DNA of 64,000 nt, from NCBI RefSeq assembly GCF_014699035.1, contig NZ_JACXAA010000002.1:372001-436000 (forward strand), read 5' to 3'. Both the position numbers and the translations under genes were made by a program. The DNA is from Spirosoma validum. GTDB taxonomy: Bacteria > Bacteroidota > Bacteroidia > Cytophagales > Spirosomataceae. Under the pieces are notes generated by a model that was not told the origin of the DNA, did not search any database, and worked only from the letters and a program-made list of their open reading frames with translations. The stretch's first letter is position 1. Each line of letters opens with the position of its first letter. This document shows positions 37,647-46,860 of this stretch, piece by piece.

Positions 37647-39671
37647 GTGATTCAACTCTATCAATCCCGTTCGTTGCAATCCTGTCTGACAAAACATCGT
37701 TTAGGAAAGAGTTTGATTTTGGCGCTTGTGCTACAACTCTTGTGAGCAATACCGCTGAGTGCTCAAACGATCCGCTACGTTTCGGTTGGCGGAACCAACA
37801 CTGACCCCACCAGCGCAATCAGTTGGGCCACGAGTACAACCAATCTTCAGGGAGCGATTAATTCCTTGTCGGCCACAGGGGGCGAAGTTTGGGTAGCGGC
37901 TGGTACGTATAAACCAACTTCGGGTAACAACCGGGCAATCAGTTTCTCGATGCGGAATAACGTAACGATCTATGGAGGCTTCCCCGCGGATGGGACCGGT
38001 ACGCTCGCGAACCGACAACCGGCCAGCTACACCACCATTCTGTCAGGAAATGTTGGTAACGTCAATACCGCGGGTGATAACAGCTACCACATCATTAATA
38101 ACCCAGCTTCGTTGAGTCTGACCAGTACGGCGGTGTTGGATGGCTTTGTTATTACTGGAGGCAATGCCAATGGAGGAAACAATGATTCCAATGGCGCAGG
38201 CATATACAACGATGGCAGTAATGGTATCATATGTAGCCCTACGATCAGGAACTGTAGCTTTCTTAATAATCGTGCTGGTGGCGGTGGAGCGGGGATACTC
38301 AACATAGCAAATGGCGGCATCAGTACTCCTACTATAACCGACTGTAGCTTCACCTCTAATACCGCTGTTGGGGGAGCGGGGGGAATACATAACAGAGCAT
38401 GGAATGGCGGTACAAGTAATCCCGCGCTGACCAATTGTAGTTTCATTGATAATACCAATAGTACAGGGGCAGTATGTAACGATGGGAGCAATTATAGCGG
38501 ACCTTTAGGAGTTTGTAATCCCATACTGACCAATTGTAATTTTGCGAATAATTATACAAGGGGACTTGGAGGAGGGATGTGTAACTTTTACAGTAATCCT
38601 CAATTAATCAACTGTAATTTCACACGTAATTTTGTTAGTCTCGGTGGAATGGGTGGGGGAATATATAATGAATATAGTAGCCCTTTCCTCGTCAATTGTG
38701 GCTTTATGGAAAATACAGCTCTTCAAAGTGGTGGAGGGCTATATAGTTATGGGGTTGATAGCAAACCTATACTGGCTAATTGTACTTTTCAGGGTAACGC
38801 TGGCGCTTTCTACACGGGAGGTGGTATCTGTAACGAAGGAGGTAGCCAACTTCAACTAATTAACTGTACCTTAATAAGTAATCGGTCGGAAGACGGAACT
38901 GGCTGGGGTATTTATAATAACAGTGCTGTCCAACTGACCAATTGTGTTCTCTGGAACAATGGGGGCGAAAAGACTTTTGCTGGACCAACCCCTCCTACTG
39001 TGAGTTATTCACTATTGCAGCCAGATGTCTATGAGTACACCTACACAGACGGGAGTAACAACCTGGTTACGTCTACTTCGCCCTTCGTCAGCAATACGGA
39101 TCTGCAACTGAAAGCGGGTTCACCAGCTATTAACGCGGGTAGTAACCTGGCGTACACCGCAGTGAACGGCCCCGCTACGGATCTGGCCGGTAACACCCGA
39201 ATTCAGTATGGGTTGATCGACATGGGCGCTTACGAGTCGGCTTTCTCGCACGATCTAACCCCCATTACGTACGTTAGCCCGTCTACCCAATATGGTACAA
39301 GTGGTTTTAGCGTAGTGATCGATGCGGTAGAGCTTAATTCGGTAGCTTCCAGAGGGGCTTTTACCGTTAGAATTACCAAAGATGCGAAGGCTGTTCTAAG
39401 CTTCTCACCCGACGTTACGTTGATTGGTGGAAAAACCGTGCAGAACAGCGTTTGGACATTCAGTTCCGCCGATCCGAACTATTACGTGTTACGTACCACA
39501 CAGAGCGTTGCTGCTAGTGATCGACTCTCGGTTGGCTTAACCGGAACACTTAATCCCGGCGCTACGGGCGGTATACTGGCGGTTAGCTCGACGCTGTTGT
39601 CGGAGGGGGTAGTTGAAACGAAGCTGACCAACAACGTAGACGCCGATAAGGTCGAGTACTTTCAACAATGA
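37647..39671 (+). CDS. Right-handed beta-helix protein with EYFQQ-type module; in-frame TGA in the signal peptide
   Basis: From a GTG at 37647 the frame codes for a signal peptide, SLILALVLQLL then TGA (37743-37745) then AIPLSAQ, followed by TIRYVSVGGTNTDP. Without the TGA this is a normal signal peptide, so the gene is either inactivated by one nonsense mutation, read through, or hit by a sequence error. Downstream starts (TTG at 37866) would give no signal. Residues about 120-440 are parallel beta-helix repeats (LTNCSFIDN, LINCNFTRN, LANCTFQGN), then a choice-of-anchor-Q-like segment (AGSPAINAGSN, LIDMGAYES). The final 138 residues are the module from DLTPITYVSPS to NNVDADKVEYFQQ. Beta-helix proteins often bind or cleave polysaccharides; no catalytic residues visible. 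Confidence 0.72.
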
Positions 39672-39785
39672 TGCCGTGTAGCTGGGCTAAATGTAGCTTA
39701 ACCAAAGCCGCTAAATGACGTAAAAATTAGCGTGAATAGTGCGCAAAAAAGTACCCATTTTCGTGCGGAAAGTTATGTTTTTTTT

Positions 39786-39801
39786 GTTCTTAATATAGAA
39801 C
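39786..39801. promoter_or_regulatory. Short palindrome before a small gene
   Basis: GTTCT-6-AGAAC, 5-bp half-sites, 25 nt upstream of the start codon. Could be an operator; may be chance. Confidence 0.25.
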
Positions 39802-39826
39802 GTAAACAACTCATTCTAAGCGAAAA

Positions 39827-40063
39827 ATGGAGCCAATTACCTTAACGCAACTAACGCCTTCTACTGCTCAGCCAAGAGTAGCTCGTGCTACTCGTCGGAA
39901 AGTGGATGGAGCTGCTACTGCCGCTACGTTGATTCAGATGGCCAGTGAAATTCTGAGTGCTTCACCAACGCTTCGGCACAGGCTCAATATAACCCTGACG
40001 GACTTGGCTGCGGCTGATAAAGTACGTAAAGAACTAACGAAGAAATCAAGCCAGCTACACTAG
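39827..40063 (+). CDS. Small cytoplasmic protein of unknown function
   Basis: 78 aa, rich in Ala, Thr and Lys, with a basic N-terminal part (ARATRRKVDGAATAA) and helical remainder. No signal peptide, no recognised motif. An A/T-rich upstream region and a terminator at 40205 support a gene. Function unknown. Confidence 0.5.
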   Translation: MEPITLTQLTPSTAQPRVARATRRKVDGAATAATLIQMASEILSASPTLRHRLNITLTDLAAADKVRKELTKKSSQLH

Positions 40064-40092
40064 TACTCTTCCAGTTTAATGGTCTGAGAGAA

Positions 40093-40156
40093 AGGTACCA
40101 CGGGTTTTAACCCGTTTTTGGGTCAATCTCTGAACGGGTTAAAACCCGTGGTACCT
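40093..40156. repeat. REPIN-like palindrome A
   Basis: Perfect 23-bp inverted repeat (40093-40115 and 40134-40156) with GGTACC at the outer ends. Each arm holds its own mini-palindrome CGGGTTTTAACCCG. Architecture of two inverted REPs. Confidence 0.8.
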
Positions 40157-40204
40157 AAAATAAGAATTAAATTGGAGCAACACTAGTTCGTCTGGCCTAA
40201 CGGA

Positions 40205-40239
40205 AAGCCTCCCTTGCTTAACTGACAGGGAGGCTTTTT
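40205..40239. terminator. Rho-independent terminator
   Basis: AAGCCTCCCT/AGGGAGGCTT, 10-bp stem, 12-nt loop, followed by TTT; between convergent genes. Confidence 0.75.
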
Positions 40240-40252
40240 CGTCAGAATTGAA

Positions 40253-40996
40253 TTAAGCCATTTCCTCAACTACCTGAGAATGTCTGGATGATAGTGGGCA
40301 GGAGCAGGCGATGCTGGCAGCCGATACCAACGGGCTCAATTCGCAACGTGTCAAGGTTTGAAGAGGACCGCCCGGCTCTGACTCGAACGTTACCCGGTAG
40401 TTATTTACGACCGCCGGAGTATTGGTAAACAACCACGTACGATTTTCTTTCGAGACAATAAACAAACCGTTATCGTCGCCAAGAGCCGCGAAGTCATGCA
40501 TGGGTTTGGATTTACTGAAACGTTTAACGCCAAAGTGCTTCGATAATTGATAGCTAGTTTTAACCACGCAGGGCGTAACGATCCCAAGCTCGCTGATGCA
40601 TTGAAATAGATCGCCAACGGTTAAGTTGGCATCGATATAAGGTAAATCGCGTCGGGCAATGAACTCCAGAATGTTGCCGTTGTTGTCGAGAAAATAAGCG
40701 GACCGGGCTTTCCAGTCAGGAAACTCGGCAATTGTCTGACCCGGACTTTGCGTATCCATATAGTTCAGAGAGAACCAGTGCATACATAGCTCCAGCATTC
40801 CACTCGGTACGTTAATGGCAAAATGATAAGGTGCTACTGGCCCCGGTACGGATCGAAACGTTAGCTGGGTCCAGCCAACCTGCACCGTAAGCGACTCGGC
40901 CGACTCGGCTACAATGGGTAGGTCTAACTGCTGCGTATAAAATTTCCGGGTGCCTACGGGATCGGCTGTTTCAAGTTCAATGGTCAGGAGTTTCAT
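40253..40996 (-). CDS. VOC (glyoxalase/extradiol-dioxygenase fold) protein
   Basis: 247 aa. The N-terminal half has the VOC start LLTIELETADPVGTRKFYTQ and a closing strand AYFLDNNGNILEFIARRD (metal-site Glu in the second part); the second half is a variant repeat. VOC proteins bind a metal and act as lyases, isomerases, dioxygenases or resistance proteins; the subtype cannot be fixed. It lies downstream of the DAPG-hydrolase-like gene, 148 nt away with a REPIN in between, so co-transcription is uncertain. The Ser/Cys-rich tail (SAASIACSCPLSSRHS) is unusual. Confidence 0.75.
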   Translation of the reverse strand: MKLLTIELETADPVGTRKFYTQQLDLPIVAESAESLTVQVGWTQLTFRSVPGPVAPYHFAINVPSGMLELCMHWFSLNYMDTQSPGQTIAEFPDWKARSAYFLDNNGNILEFIARRDLPYIDANLTVGDLFQCISELGIVTPCVVKTSYQLSKHFGVKRFSKSKPMHDFAALGDDNGLFIVSKENRTWLFTNTPAVVNNYRVTFESEPGGPLQTLTRCELSPLVSAASIACSCPLSSRHSQVVEEMA

Positions 40997-41134
40997 GGCG
41001 GGTCATCAATTGGTTATCTGTGGCAGTGTGGTGCATCAAAATTGAGGGAAGATGAGTTCAGGACAAGCTACGTAGTGAATGAACCTGCGGAACTGTTGCG
41101 CGAAACCGCGCTTTGAGTGCTTCTAGTGTTTAGC

Positions 41135-41186
41135 ATCCTGGGCTTCAGCCCGTAAAGCCTTCGAGGCACGGGCTGAAGCCCAGGAT
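41135..41186. repeat. REPIN-like palindrome B, overlapping a gene end
   Basis: Perfect 19-bp inverted repeat (41135-41153 and 41168-41186), arms with mini-palindrome GGGCTTCAGCCC; outer end GGTATCC like the GGTACC of the other copies. It overlaps the last codons of the minus-strand gene beside it. Confidence 0.8.
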
Positions 41187-41819
41187 ACCGTATGTATGAT
41201 AAAGTTCGGGCAGGAAAGACTCGAAATTCCCTACCTCCTCCACGTTGTGTTTTAACCAGGCCTGCCCCATTGCCTTCGTAAAGACAAATTGGTGCATAAT
41301 CGGGTTGATCAGCCATTGACCCAATAAACTTTCTCGCCCGACCTGCATACGCGACCGGTACAGCGTTCCACCTTCTACCGGTATAAACTGGTGTGCCAAC
41401 CGGTAGACTTCCTTTCCCAGAATACGGACTACCAACGTAATGCCATTCCGATCAAGTTTAATCACTTCCTCCGTACTATCGACCAGCTGGTCCATGTTAC
41501 CGCCGAATGCTTCGACAATTCGAAAATGTGCCCCGACACCTGCGCCACCACCGGGCGCGGGCCTGGTCAGTTCCCAATGAATATGGTCAATTGGGTGCCA
41601 GATCAAGTAGCGAGGATACGTAGCGCCTTCGTGTTCCATTGTATCGCCGATGTGCTGAAACCACCAAAGCAGCATGTCGGGCGTTACGTTCCGAATCAAA
41701 TCGTGTTCGATACGTAGTTCAAAGCTGCCGTAGGGCAAGATAGTGAAAGTCGTTTGGGCGCTCGTAAGCGGTTTCATCGCCCAACTGTAAGGCCTGGCTG
41801 GAAGAAGTGCTGTTTTCAT
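41145..41819 (-). CDS. DAPG hydrolase (PhlG)-like protein
   Basis: 224 aa, cytoplasmic. The pattern LLWWFQHIGDTMEHEG, PRYLIWHPIDHIHWEL and LYRSRMQVGRESLLG matches the family of 2,4-diacetylphloroglucinol hydrolase, a zinc enzyme that cleaves a C-C bond in acylated phenols. The histidine pair in WHPIDHIHWE is a likely metal-site element. Many members have other or unknown substrates. The last about 13 residues (ILGFSPCLEGFTG) and the stop codon are encoded by the REPIN palindrome, so the native C terminus has been replaced. Follows the monooxygenase gene after 8 nt and is in the same operon. Confidence 0.78.
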   Translation of the reverse strand: MKTALLPARPYSWAMKPLTSAQTTFTILPYGSFELRIEHDLIRNVTPDMLLWWFQHIGDTMEHEGATYPRYLIWHPIDHIHWELTRPAPGGGAGVGAHFRIVEAFGGNMDQLVDSTEEVIKLDRNGITLVVRILGKEVYRLAHQFIPVEGGTLYRSRMQVGRESLLGQWLINPIMHQFVFTKAMGQAWLKHNVEEVGNFESFLPELYHTYGILGFSPCLEGFTG

Positions 41820-41827
41820 GTTTCCTT

Positions 41828-42976
41828 CTAAAAATCTACGGCGTAAAGCTTTGTCAATTGCTGTTCGTTGATACTCGGAGGCAGGAGTCGGAACAAGCCA
41901 TTACGTAGCCATGCCAGGAGGGGGCTCTTCACTTGCGCCATCTGACCAATGCGCCGGGAATTAGTGATGATGTAATGAGTTCGCGCCAGACGTCGTTGCT
42001 CAAACCGTTTGAACGTATCTGGTACCGAACCTCCTTTCTTTAGTTCATCAGCCAGCACCACAGCGTCTTCGATCGCCTGACAGGCGCCCTGACCCATATT
42101 CGGTGTGGTGGCGTGGGCCGCATCGCCCAGCAACACTACGTTGTCAAAAGCGTAGCGGGGGAGGGGCTTCAGATCAAAGATGTCGTTCCAGAGTACATCC
42201 GTATCGTTTGTACGGGCCAGCACCTCCGGGATGGGCGCGTGATACGTACCAAACACGTTCAGGAGGTCGTTGGTCGTGAACTGGCGCATTCGGACATCGT
42301 TCGCCGGAGCATTGAGGCAGGCAAACCAATACAACTGATTGTTGGCCAGAGGCACCAGACCCAGTCGGCCATTGGTTCCCCATGTTTCAGTCGCTTCGGA
42401 TAGGTTTAGCCCCGTGCTGTCAATAACGGCTCGCCAGCAGGTGTAACCCGCGTAGCGGGGAGTGCTGCCGGGTAAGAGTTGCTGGCGAATGAGTGAGTGA
42501 ATACCATCGGAAACGATTAGATAATCGGTTTGGCGCGTCGTTCCGTCGTCGAACGTCAGAAGAACGCCCTGGGTGTTCTGGTCAACCTGGATCGCGCGTT
42601 TACCCGTCATCAGCGGAATGCCCTCGGCCTGTTTCAGTAGTTCCCGATGCAGTGCTGCCCGGTGAATGGAGAAGTTATCAATACCGTAAGTGCGACTAAT
42701 TGCCCGACTGTCCGTGCGGGTAAGCGTACGCCCCTGTTGATCCTTGATCACGAACGCATCGAGTAAGCGTCCAGCCGGAAGAATCGAATCGGCAATCCCT
42801 AGTTTTTGAAAGGCTTTCACGGCATTCGCGGCTAAAGCCAGACCGGCTCCCAACGGTTTGATAATAGGTGCGGCTTCAAAAAGGGTAACCCGAAGGCCAA
42901 GCTGGCGTAGGGCAATGGCCGTAGTAAGACCTGCAATTCCTGCGCCTATGATGGTAAATTCTTTCTCAGTATCCAT
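41828..42976 (-). CDS. FAD-dependent aromatic monooxygenase (group A, PHBH fold)
   Basis: 382 aa. Rossmann motif GAGIAGLTTAIALRQLG at the N terminus, a DG motif region (LIVSDGIHSLIRQ) and the FAD-ribityl motif LLGDAAHATTPNMGQGA near residue 290. These define the NAD(P)H- and FAD-dependent hydroxylases of the salicylate/p-hydroxybenzoate hydroxylase type. No signal peptide. With the downstream DAPG-hydrolase-like gene it could form a short catabolic or detoxifying route for aromatic ketones (inference). Confidence 0.88.
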   Translation of the reverse strand: MDTEKEFTIIGAGIAGLTTAIALRQLGLRVTLFEAAPIIKPLGAGLALAANAVKAFQKLGIADSILPAGRLLDAFVIKDQQGRTLTRTDSRAISRTYGIDNFSIHRAALHRELLKQAEGIPLMTGKRAIQVDQNTQGVLLTFDDGTTRQTDYLIVSDGIHSLIRQQLLPGSTPRYAGYTCWRAVIDSTGLNLSEATETWGTNGRLGLVPLANNQLYWFACLNAPANDVRMRQFTTNDLLNVFGTYHAPIPEVLARTNDTDVLWNDIFDLKPLPRYAFDNVVLLGDAAHATTPNMGQGACQAIEDAVVLADELKKGGSVPDTFKRFEQRRLARTHYIITNSRRIGQMAQVKSPLLAWLRNGLFRLLPPSINEQQLTKLYAVDF

Positions 42977-43287
42977 GTTGTCTAAAAATCAACTTCTGTA
43001 ATCACAAACGAAACGCCTGATTTGGTAAAGATAGAATTGAATTAACGTATCAAAATTGGCTTGTTTGGAGGGTGTGACCGAGGCTTTTCATCACAGACCG
43101 GAACAAAAGAAAGGTGAACCGGCTAAGCATATCAATGAAGCGGAATAACGACCAGCACGTGAAAAACAGCCGAATGGAATAAGAGCAATACGTTCCGGTG
43201 ACTTACTGACTGGTTGGCGTGATTTTGGGCGATTTCCGTATTTTTGCCGCTCTTTCGAAGTTATTTCGTTCGTTTAAAACCAAACCT
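42977..43287. other. Divergent promoter region
   Basis: Contains the TATTTTTG box of the aminopeptidase gene and must contain the promoter of the minus-strand monooxygenase operon, for which no good box is visible. Confidence 0.45.
43214..43246 (+). promoter_or_regulatory. Promoter of the methionine aminopeptidase gene
   Basis: TTGG at 43214 and TATTTTTG (TAnnTTTG) at 43239-43246, about 20 bp apart. It sets the transcription start near 43252 and excludes the upstream GTG at 43219 as translation start. Confidence 0.55.
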
Positions 43288-44052
43288 ATGTCTGTCACAT
43301 CTCAGGTCGAATTATTGGGTATTCAGAAAATTAGCGAAATCGTCGGAACCACCCTGAAGTTGATGCGCGAACACGCCCGACCGGGTATGACGACCAAAGA
43401 ACTGGATGACTTTGGCGGACAAATTCTCAACCGCCTTGGCGCCAGATCCGCTCCCAGACTGACTTATGGTTTTCCGGGCTGGACATGCATTAGTGTGAAT
43501 AGTGAAATCGCACACGGCATTCCGTCGGTGTCAACGGTGCTGGAAGAAGGCGATCTAATTAACATAGACGTATCGGCCGAGCTGGATGGCTACTGGGCCG
43601 ATAATGGTGGATCATTTGTTTTAGGTACGGATATTTATCACCGCGCTGATCTGGTCGAAACGTCGAAACGGATTTTACAGCGGGCCATTAGTCAGATTCG
43701 GGGTGGAGTAAAAATAGCGGACATTGGTCGACTGATCGAAACTGAAGCGAAAAGAGCCCGCTTTAAGGTCATCCGGAATCTGGTCGGTCACGGCGTTGGC
43801 CGGAGCCTTCACGAAGACCCCACCGAAATTCCCTGCTTTTATGATCGCTCTAATACGGCTCGCTTTCGGAAAAACTCCGTCGTCGCTGTTGAAACGTTTA
43901 TATCTACCCGCGCTACGTATGCGAAAGAGAAAGGCGACGGCTGGACATTCGTAACCGGCGACGGCAGCTTCGTCGCTCAGCATGAACACACCATTTTAAT
44001 AACCGATAATCAGCCCATTATCTTGACGGCTACCAACCAACTCTGGACGTAA
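43288..44052 (+). CDS. map: Type I methionine aminopeptidase
   Basis: 254 aa from the ATG (MSVTSQVELLGIQ). Removes the initiator Met from new proteins. Metal ligands in order: Asp in INIDVSAELDGYWADNGG (two Asp), His in LVGHGVGRSLHEDP, Glu in VAVETFIS, Glu in AQHEHTILIT; the substrate-binding His lies in INSEIAHGIP-like VNSEIAHGIPS. Length fits type I enzymes without N-terminal extension. Likely one operon with the amidohydrolase gene 59 nt downstream. It may be a second copy beside a ribosomal-operon map; not testable here. Confidence 0.92.
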   Translation: MSVTSQVELLGIQKISEIVGTTLKLMREHARPGMTTKELDDFGGQILNRLGARSAPRLTYGFPGWTCISVNSEIAHGIPSVSTVLEEGDLINIDVSAELDGYWADNGGSFVLGTDIYHRADLVETSKRILQRAISQIRGGVKIADIGRLIETEAKRARFKVIRNLVGHGVGRSLHEDPTEIPCFYDRSNTARFRKNSVVAVETFISTRATYAKEKGDGWTFVTGDGSFVAQHEHTILITDNQPIILTATNQLWT

Positions 44053-44111
44053 CGTAGCAGAGCCGACATCCACATCCAATTATTTGTCAATCAACCTACT
44101 TATTTCGTTTT

Positions 44112-45077
44112 ATGGAAAACCTCAGGATTGCAACGGCTCAGTTTGAGAATGCCAGTGGTGATAAAACGTATAATCTTAGCGTTATTCGGAGCTTGGCTGC
44201 TGAGGCTGCTCAACAGGGCGCACAGGTTGTTGCTTTTCACGAATGCTCGGTTACTGGCTACACATTTGCCCGTCATCTGTCCCGCGAACAATTGTTGGAC
44301 GTAGCAGAATACATACCTGAAGGAGAAAGTATCCAGGCGCTTACGCAGATTGCCCGCGACCATAACATTGCCATTTTAGCGGGCCTGTTCGAAAAAGATA
44401 AACAGGATCAGCTGTTTAAAGCTTATGTATGTGTCGATAAAAACGGGCTTGTAGCCAAGTATCGGAAGCTGCATCCGTTTATTAACCCGCATCTCATTCC
44501 CGGCGATCAATATGTTGTGTTCGATTTACACGGCTGGACATGTGGGATTCTGATCTGCTACGACAATAACATCGTTGAGAACGTGCGGGCAACCGCTTTG
44601 CTGGGGGCCGACGTTATTTTCATGCCGCACGTAACGATGTTGACCCCATCGACCCGGCCAGGCGCTGGGTTTGCCGATCCAGCACTCTGGGCCAATCGGG
44701 AAAACGATCCGACTTCGGTTCGTCTGGAATTTGACGGGATGAAGGGACGCGCCTGGTTGATGAAATGGCTCCCCGCCCGCGCATACGACAACGGCATTTA
44801 TGTGGTTTTCTCCAATCCGATCGGGATGGACGATGATCAGCTTAAAAACGGTTGTTCGATGATTGTCGATCCTTTTGGAGATGTGCTGGCTGAGTGCCGG
44901 AAATTGGGCAATGAGGTGACCACCGCTACGTGCAGTCCGGAAAAACTTCATCAGGCGGGTGGTCATCGATATCGGAATGCCCGACGCCCCGACCTTTACC
45001 GCGATATCATCGGACAGTCACACAAGTCGGAGCAGAAAGTCGTCTGGATGAAGACAGATGATACAGCAAGTCAATAA
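44112..45077 (+). CDS. Nitrilase-superfamily carbon-nitrogen hydrolase
   Basis: 321 aa, cytoplasmic. The catalytic triad is visible: Glu44 in AFHECSVTGY, Lys119 in KYRKLHPF and Cys149 in GILICYDNNI. These enzymes hydrolyse amides, carbamoyl groups or nitriles (N-carbamyl-D-amino acid or beta-ureidopropionase-like members have this length); the branch cannot be decided. The loop with MTPSTRPGAGFADPALW-like sequence after the Cys is longer than in minimal amidases. Confidence 0.88.
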   Translation: MENLRIATAQFENASGDKTYNLSVIRSLAAEAAQQGAQVVAFHECSVTGYTFARHLSREQLLDVAEYIPEGESIQALTQIARDHNIAILAGLFEKDKQDQLFKAYVCVDKNGLVAKYRKLHPFINPHLIPGDQYVVFDLHGWTCGILICYDNNIVENVRATALLGADVIFMPHVTMLTPSTRPGAGFADPALWANRENDPTSVRLEFDGMKGRAWLMKWLPARAYDNGIYVVFSNPIGMDDDQLKNGCSMIVDPFGDVLAECRKLGNEVTTATCSPEKLHQAGGHRYRNARRPDLYRDIIGQSHKSEQKVVWMKTDDTASQ

Positions 45078-45609
45078 GTTAAGCGACTGGAATGCACCAT
45101 GCTCTCCGATTGCCTGCTGTGATCCACTGGCCGGATTGTATCAGGCACAATGTTTTATTTAATTTTTAATTAGATACGCACAATAAGTCTAGTTTTACCA
45201 TAGAGCAAAATCAAAAAAATAAGAAATTGCTTGCTTGTATGAAATCTACCATCTTACCTTTGGGGCAGATATTTAAATTACTGTCCAGGTAATCATCATA
45301 TCCGGCACCTATTTATACTGAAAAGCTTGTCATGTACGCTCATCCACGTTGCTGTTGTTATAATCACTTCATCCCTTGCACTAGTTTGTGGCTTTAACTT
45401 AGGTTTCTTTTTTTTATACTACATTATTCTATTAATTCTATAGGATATATTAGTTACTCAACGTGTCTTCTTGTATTTACTAGTAAAAACGCATTGGCGC
45501 TCACGATGTATGAGCAAAATAGTGCACACATTCGAGGACTTTTACGGTACTTGTTGTAGTATTGATGTAGTAAAAATCGAATGATGTTGATGATTAATTG
45601 CCTGTTTCC
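45078..45609. other. AT-rich intergenic region before the sulfatase locus
   Basis: About 530 bp, clearly AT-richer than flanking genes, no coding frame. One TACCTTTG box (45255-45262) could start the transcript of the FGE gene with a long leader. Confidence 0.45.
45231..45262 (+). promoter_or_regulatory. Possible promoter upstream of the FGE gene
   Basis: TTG at 45231-45233 and TACCTTTG (TAnnTTTG) at 45255-45262, 21 bp apart. The leader would be about 340 nt, so it is tentative. Confidence 0.3.
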
Positions 45610-46719
45610 ATGAAAGTATATTACGTAGCGTTGATTGGTATTGCTTTCCTGACCATTACTGCTTTCATCACCAAAAGCGTACTGGTCAACGTACCGCCGA
45701 CTCGAAAAGCCAAGTCATCTGCTCCCATATGCAGCACAGGTGTCTGCAAAGTGCCGTCGCGGGCAGCCGCCTTACGGGCAGGCGCTTCGGCTAAACTGGC
45801 GGTTGCCTATTCGGGTGTTTCAACCGATATGGTGCTTGTTAAAGGCGGTAGTTTTCAAATGGGCTCCGCTGATTTTCCGGATGCTAAACCTGTTCATGCT
45901 GTTTCGGTGAATAGTTTCTGGATGGATGCGCACGAAGTGACCAATACCGAGTTTGAAAAATTTGTCAGCGCTACCCGATACGTAACGGTGGCTGAACGCC
46001 CCCTAAATCCGAAAGATTATCCGGGAGTTCCTGCCGACAAATTAGTGCCGGGTTCCGCTGTTTTCACACCCCCAACGCAACCCGTATCGCTGGAGAATCC
46101 ATTAGCGTGGTGGCAATACGTACCGGGCGCTAACTGGCGGCATCCGCAGGGGCCTAAAAGCAGTATAGTCGGGAAAGGCAATGATCCGGTTGTGCAGGTA
46201 TGCTATGAAGATGCGGCTGCGTATGCGAAGTGGGCAGGTAAACGCCTACCGACCGAAGCTGAGTGGGAGTATGCGGCTCGAAGTGGACGGAAGGGCACGA
46301 AGTATTACTGGGGAAACGATCTGAAACCAGGTGGTAAATGGTCCGCCAATATATTTCAGGGGCAATTTCCGAATAAAAATACAACGGAAGATGGCTTTCG
46401 GACGCTGGCACCGGTCAAAACGTTTCCGGCCAATCCGAACGGCCTGTATGACATGGACGGAAATGTATGGGAATGGTGTAGCGATCTCTATCGTCCGGAT
46501 TATTACCAGAAAAGTCCGGCAAATAATCCACAGGGACCCAGAGACAGCTATGATCCAGAAGAACCCGGCATGGTTAAACACGTTCAGCGCGGAGGCTCAT
46601 TTTTGTGTAGTGATCAGTATTGTATTCGCTATAAAGCGGGCAGTCGCGGCAAAGGCGAAACGACCAGTGCCAGTAATAACTTGGGCTTTCGCTGTGTAAA
46701 AACGGCTCAGTTACAATAG
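45610..46719 (+). CDS. Formylglycine-generating enzyme (sulfatase-modifying factor)
   Basis: 369 aa from the ATG (a TTG four codons upstream is less likely). An N-terminal membrane helix or signal anchor (VALIGIAFLTITAFITK) places the enzyme in the periplasm. The FGE-sulfatase domain runs from MVLVKGGSFQMGS to the end, with WEYAARSGRKGTKYYWGND and NGLYDMDGNVWEWCSD. The two catalytic, copper-binding cysteines are conserved as CSDQYC (Cys333, Cys338) in RGGSFLCSDQYCIRYK, so this is a real oxygen-dependent FGE and not just a family relative. It would convert the Cys of CxPxR in the five sulfatases downstream to formylglycine. Confidence 0.9.
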   Translation: MKVYYVALIGIAFLTITAFITKSVLVNVPPTRKAKSSAPICSTGVCKVPSRAAALRAGASAKLAVAYSGVSTDMVLVKGGSFQMGSADFPDAKPVHAVSVNSFWMDAHEVTNTEFEKFVSATRYVTVAERPLNPKDYPGVPADKLVPGSAVFTPPTQPVSLENPLAWWQYVPGANWRHPQGPKSSIVGKGNDPVVQVCYEDAAAYAKWAGKRLPTEAEWEYAARSGRKGTKYYWGNDLKPGGKWSANIFQGQFPNKNTTEDGFRTLAPVKTFPANPNGLYDMDGNVWEWCSDLYRPDYYQKSPANNPQGPRDSYDPEEPGMVKHVQRGGSFLCSDQYCIRYKAGSRGKGETTSASNNLGFRCVKTAQLQ

Positions 46720-46756
46720 AGAGTTAAGACCAGACTTGTGGCAGCACGTCTGGTAA

Positions 46757-46822
46757 GGTACCCCGGACTTTAGTCCGGATACAATTTAGCTTACAGTTAG
46801 ACGGACTAAAGTCCGGGGTACC
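46757..46822. repeat. REPIN-like palindrome C
   Basis: Perfect 21-bp inverted repeat (46757-46777, 46802-46822). Arms GGTACCCCGGACTTTAGTCCG, outer GGTACC and inner mini-palindrome CGGACTTTAGTCCG. Confidence 0.85.
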
Positions 46823-46860
46823 CGTCAGTCCTGTTGCAGCGGGGCGGATGGGAGTGAAAT

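Noticed and set aside
43219..43287. Upstream GTG start for methionine aminopeptidase
   Set aside because: It lies before the TATTTTTG promoter box and adds an atypical extension.
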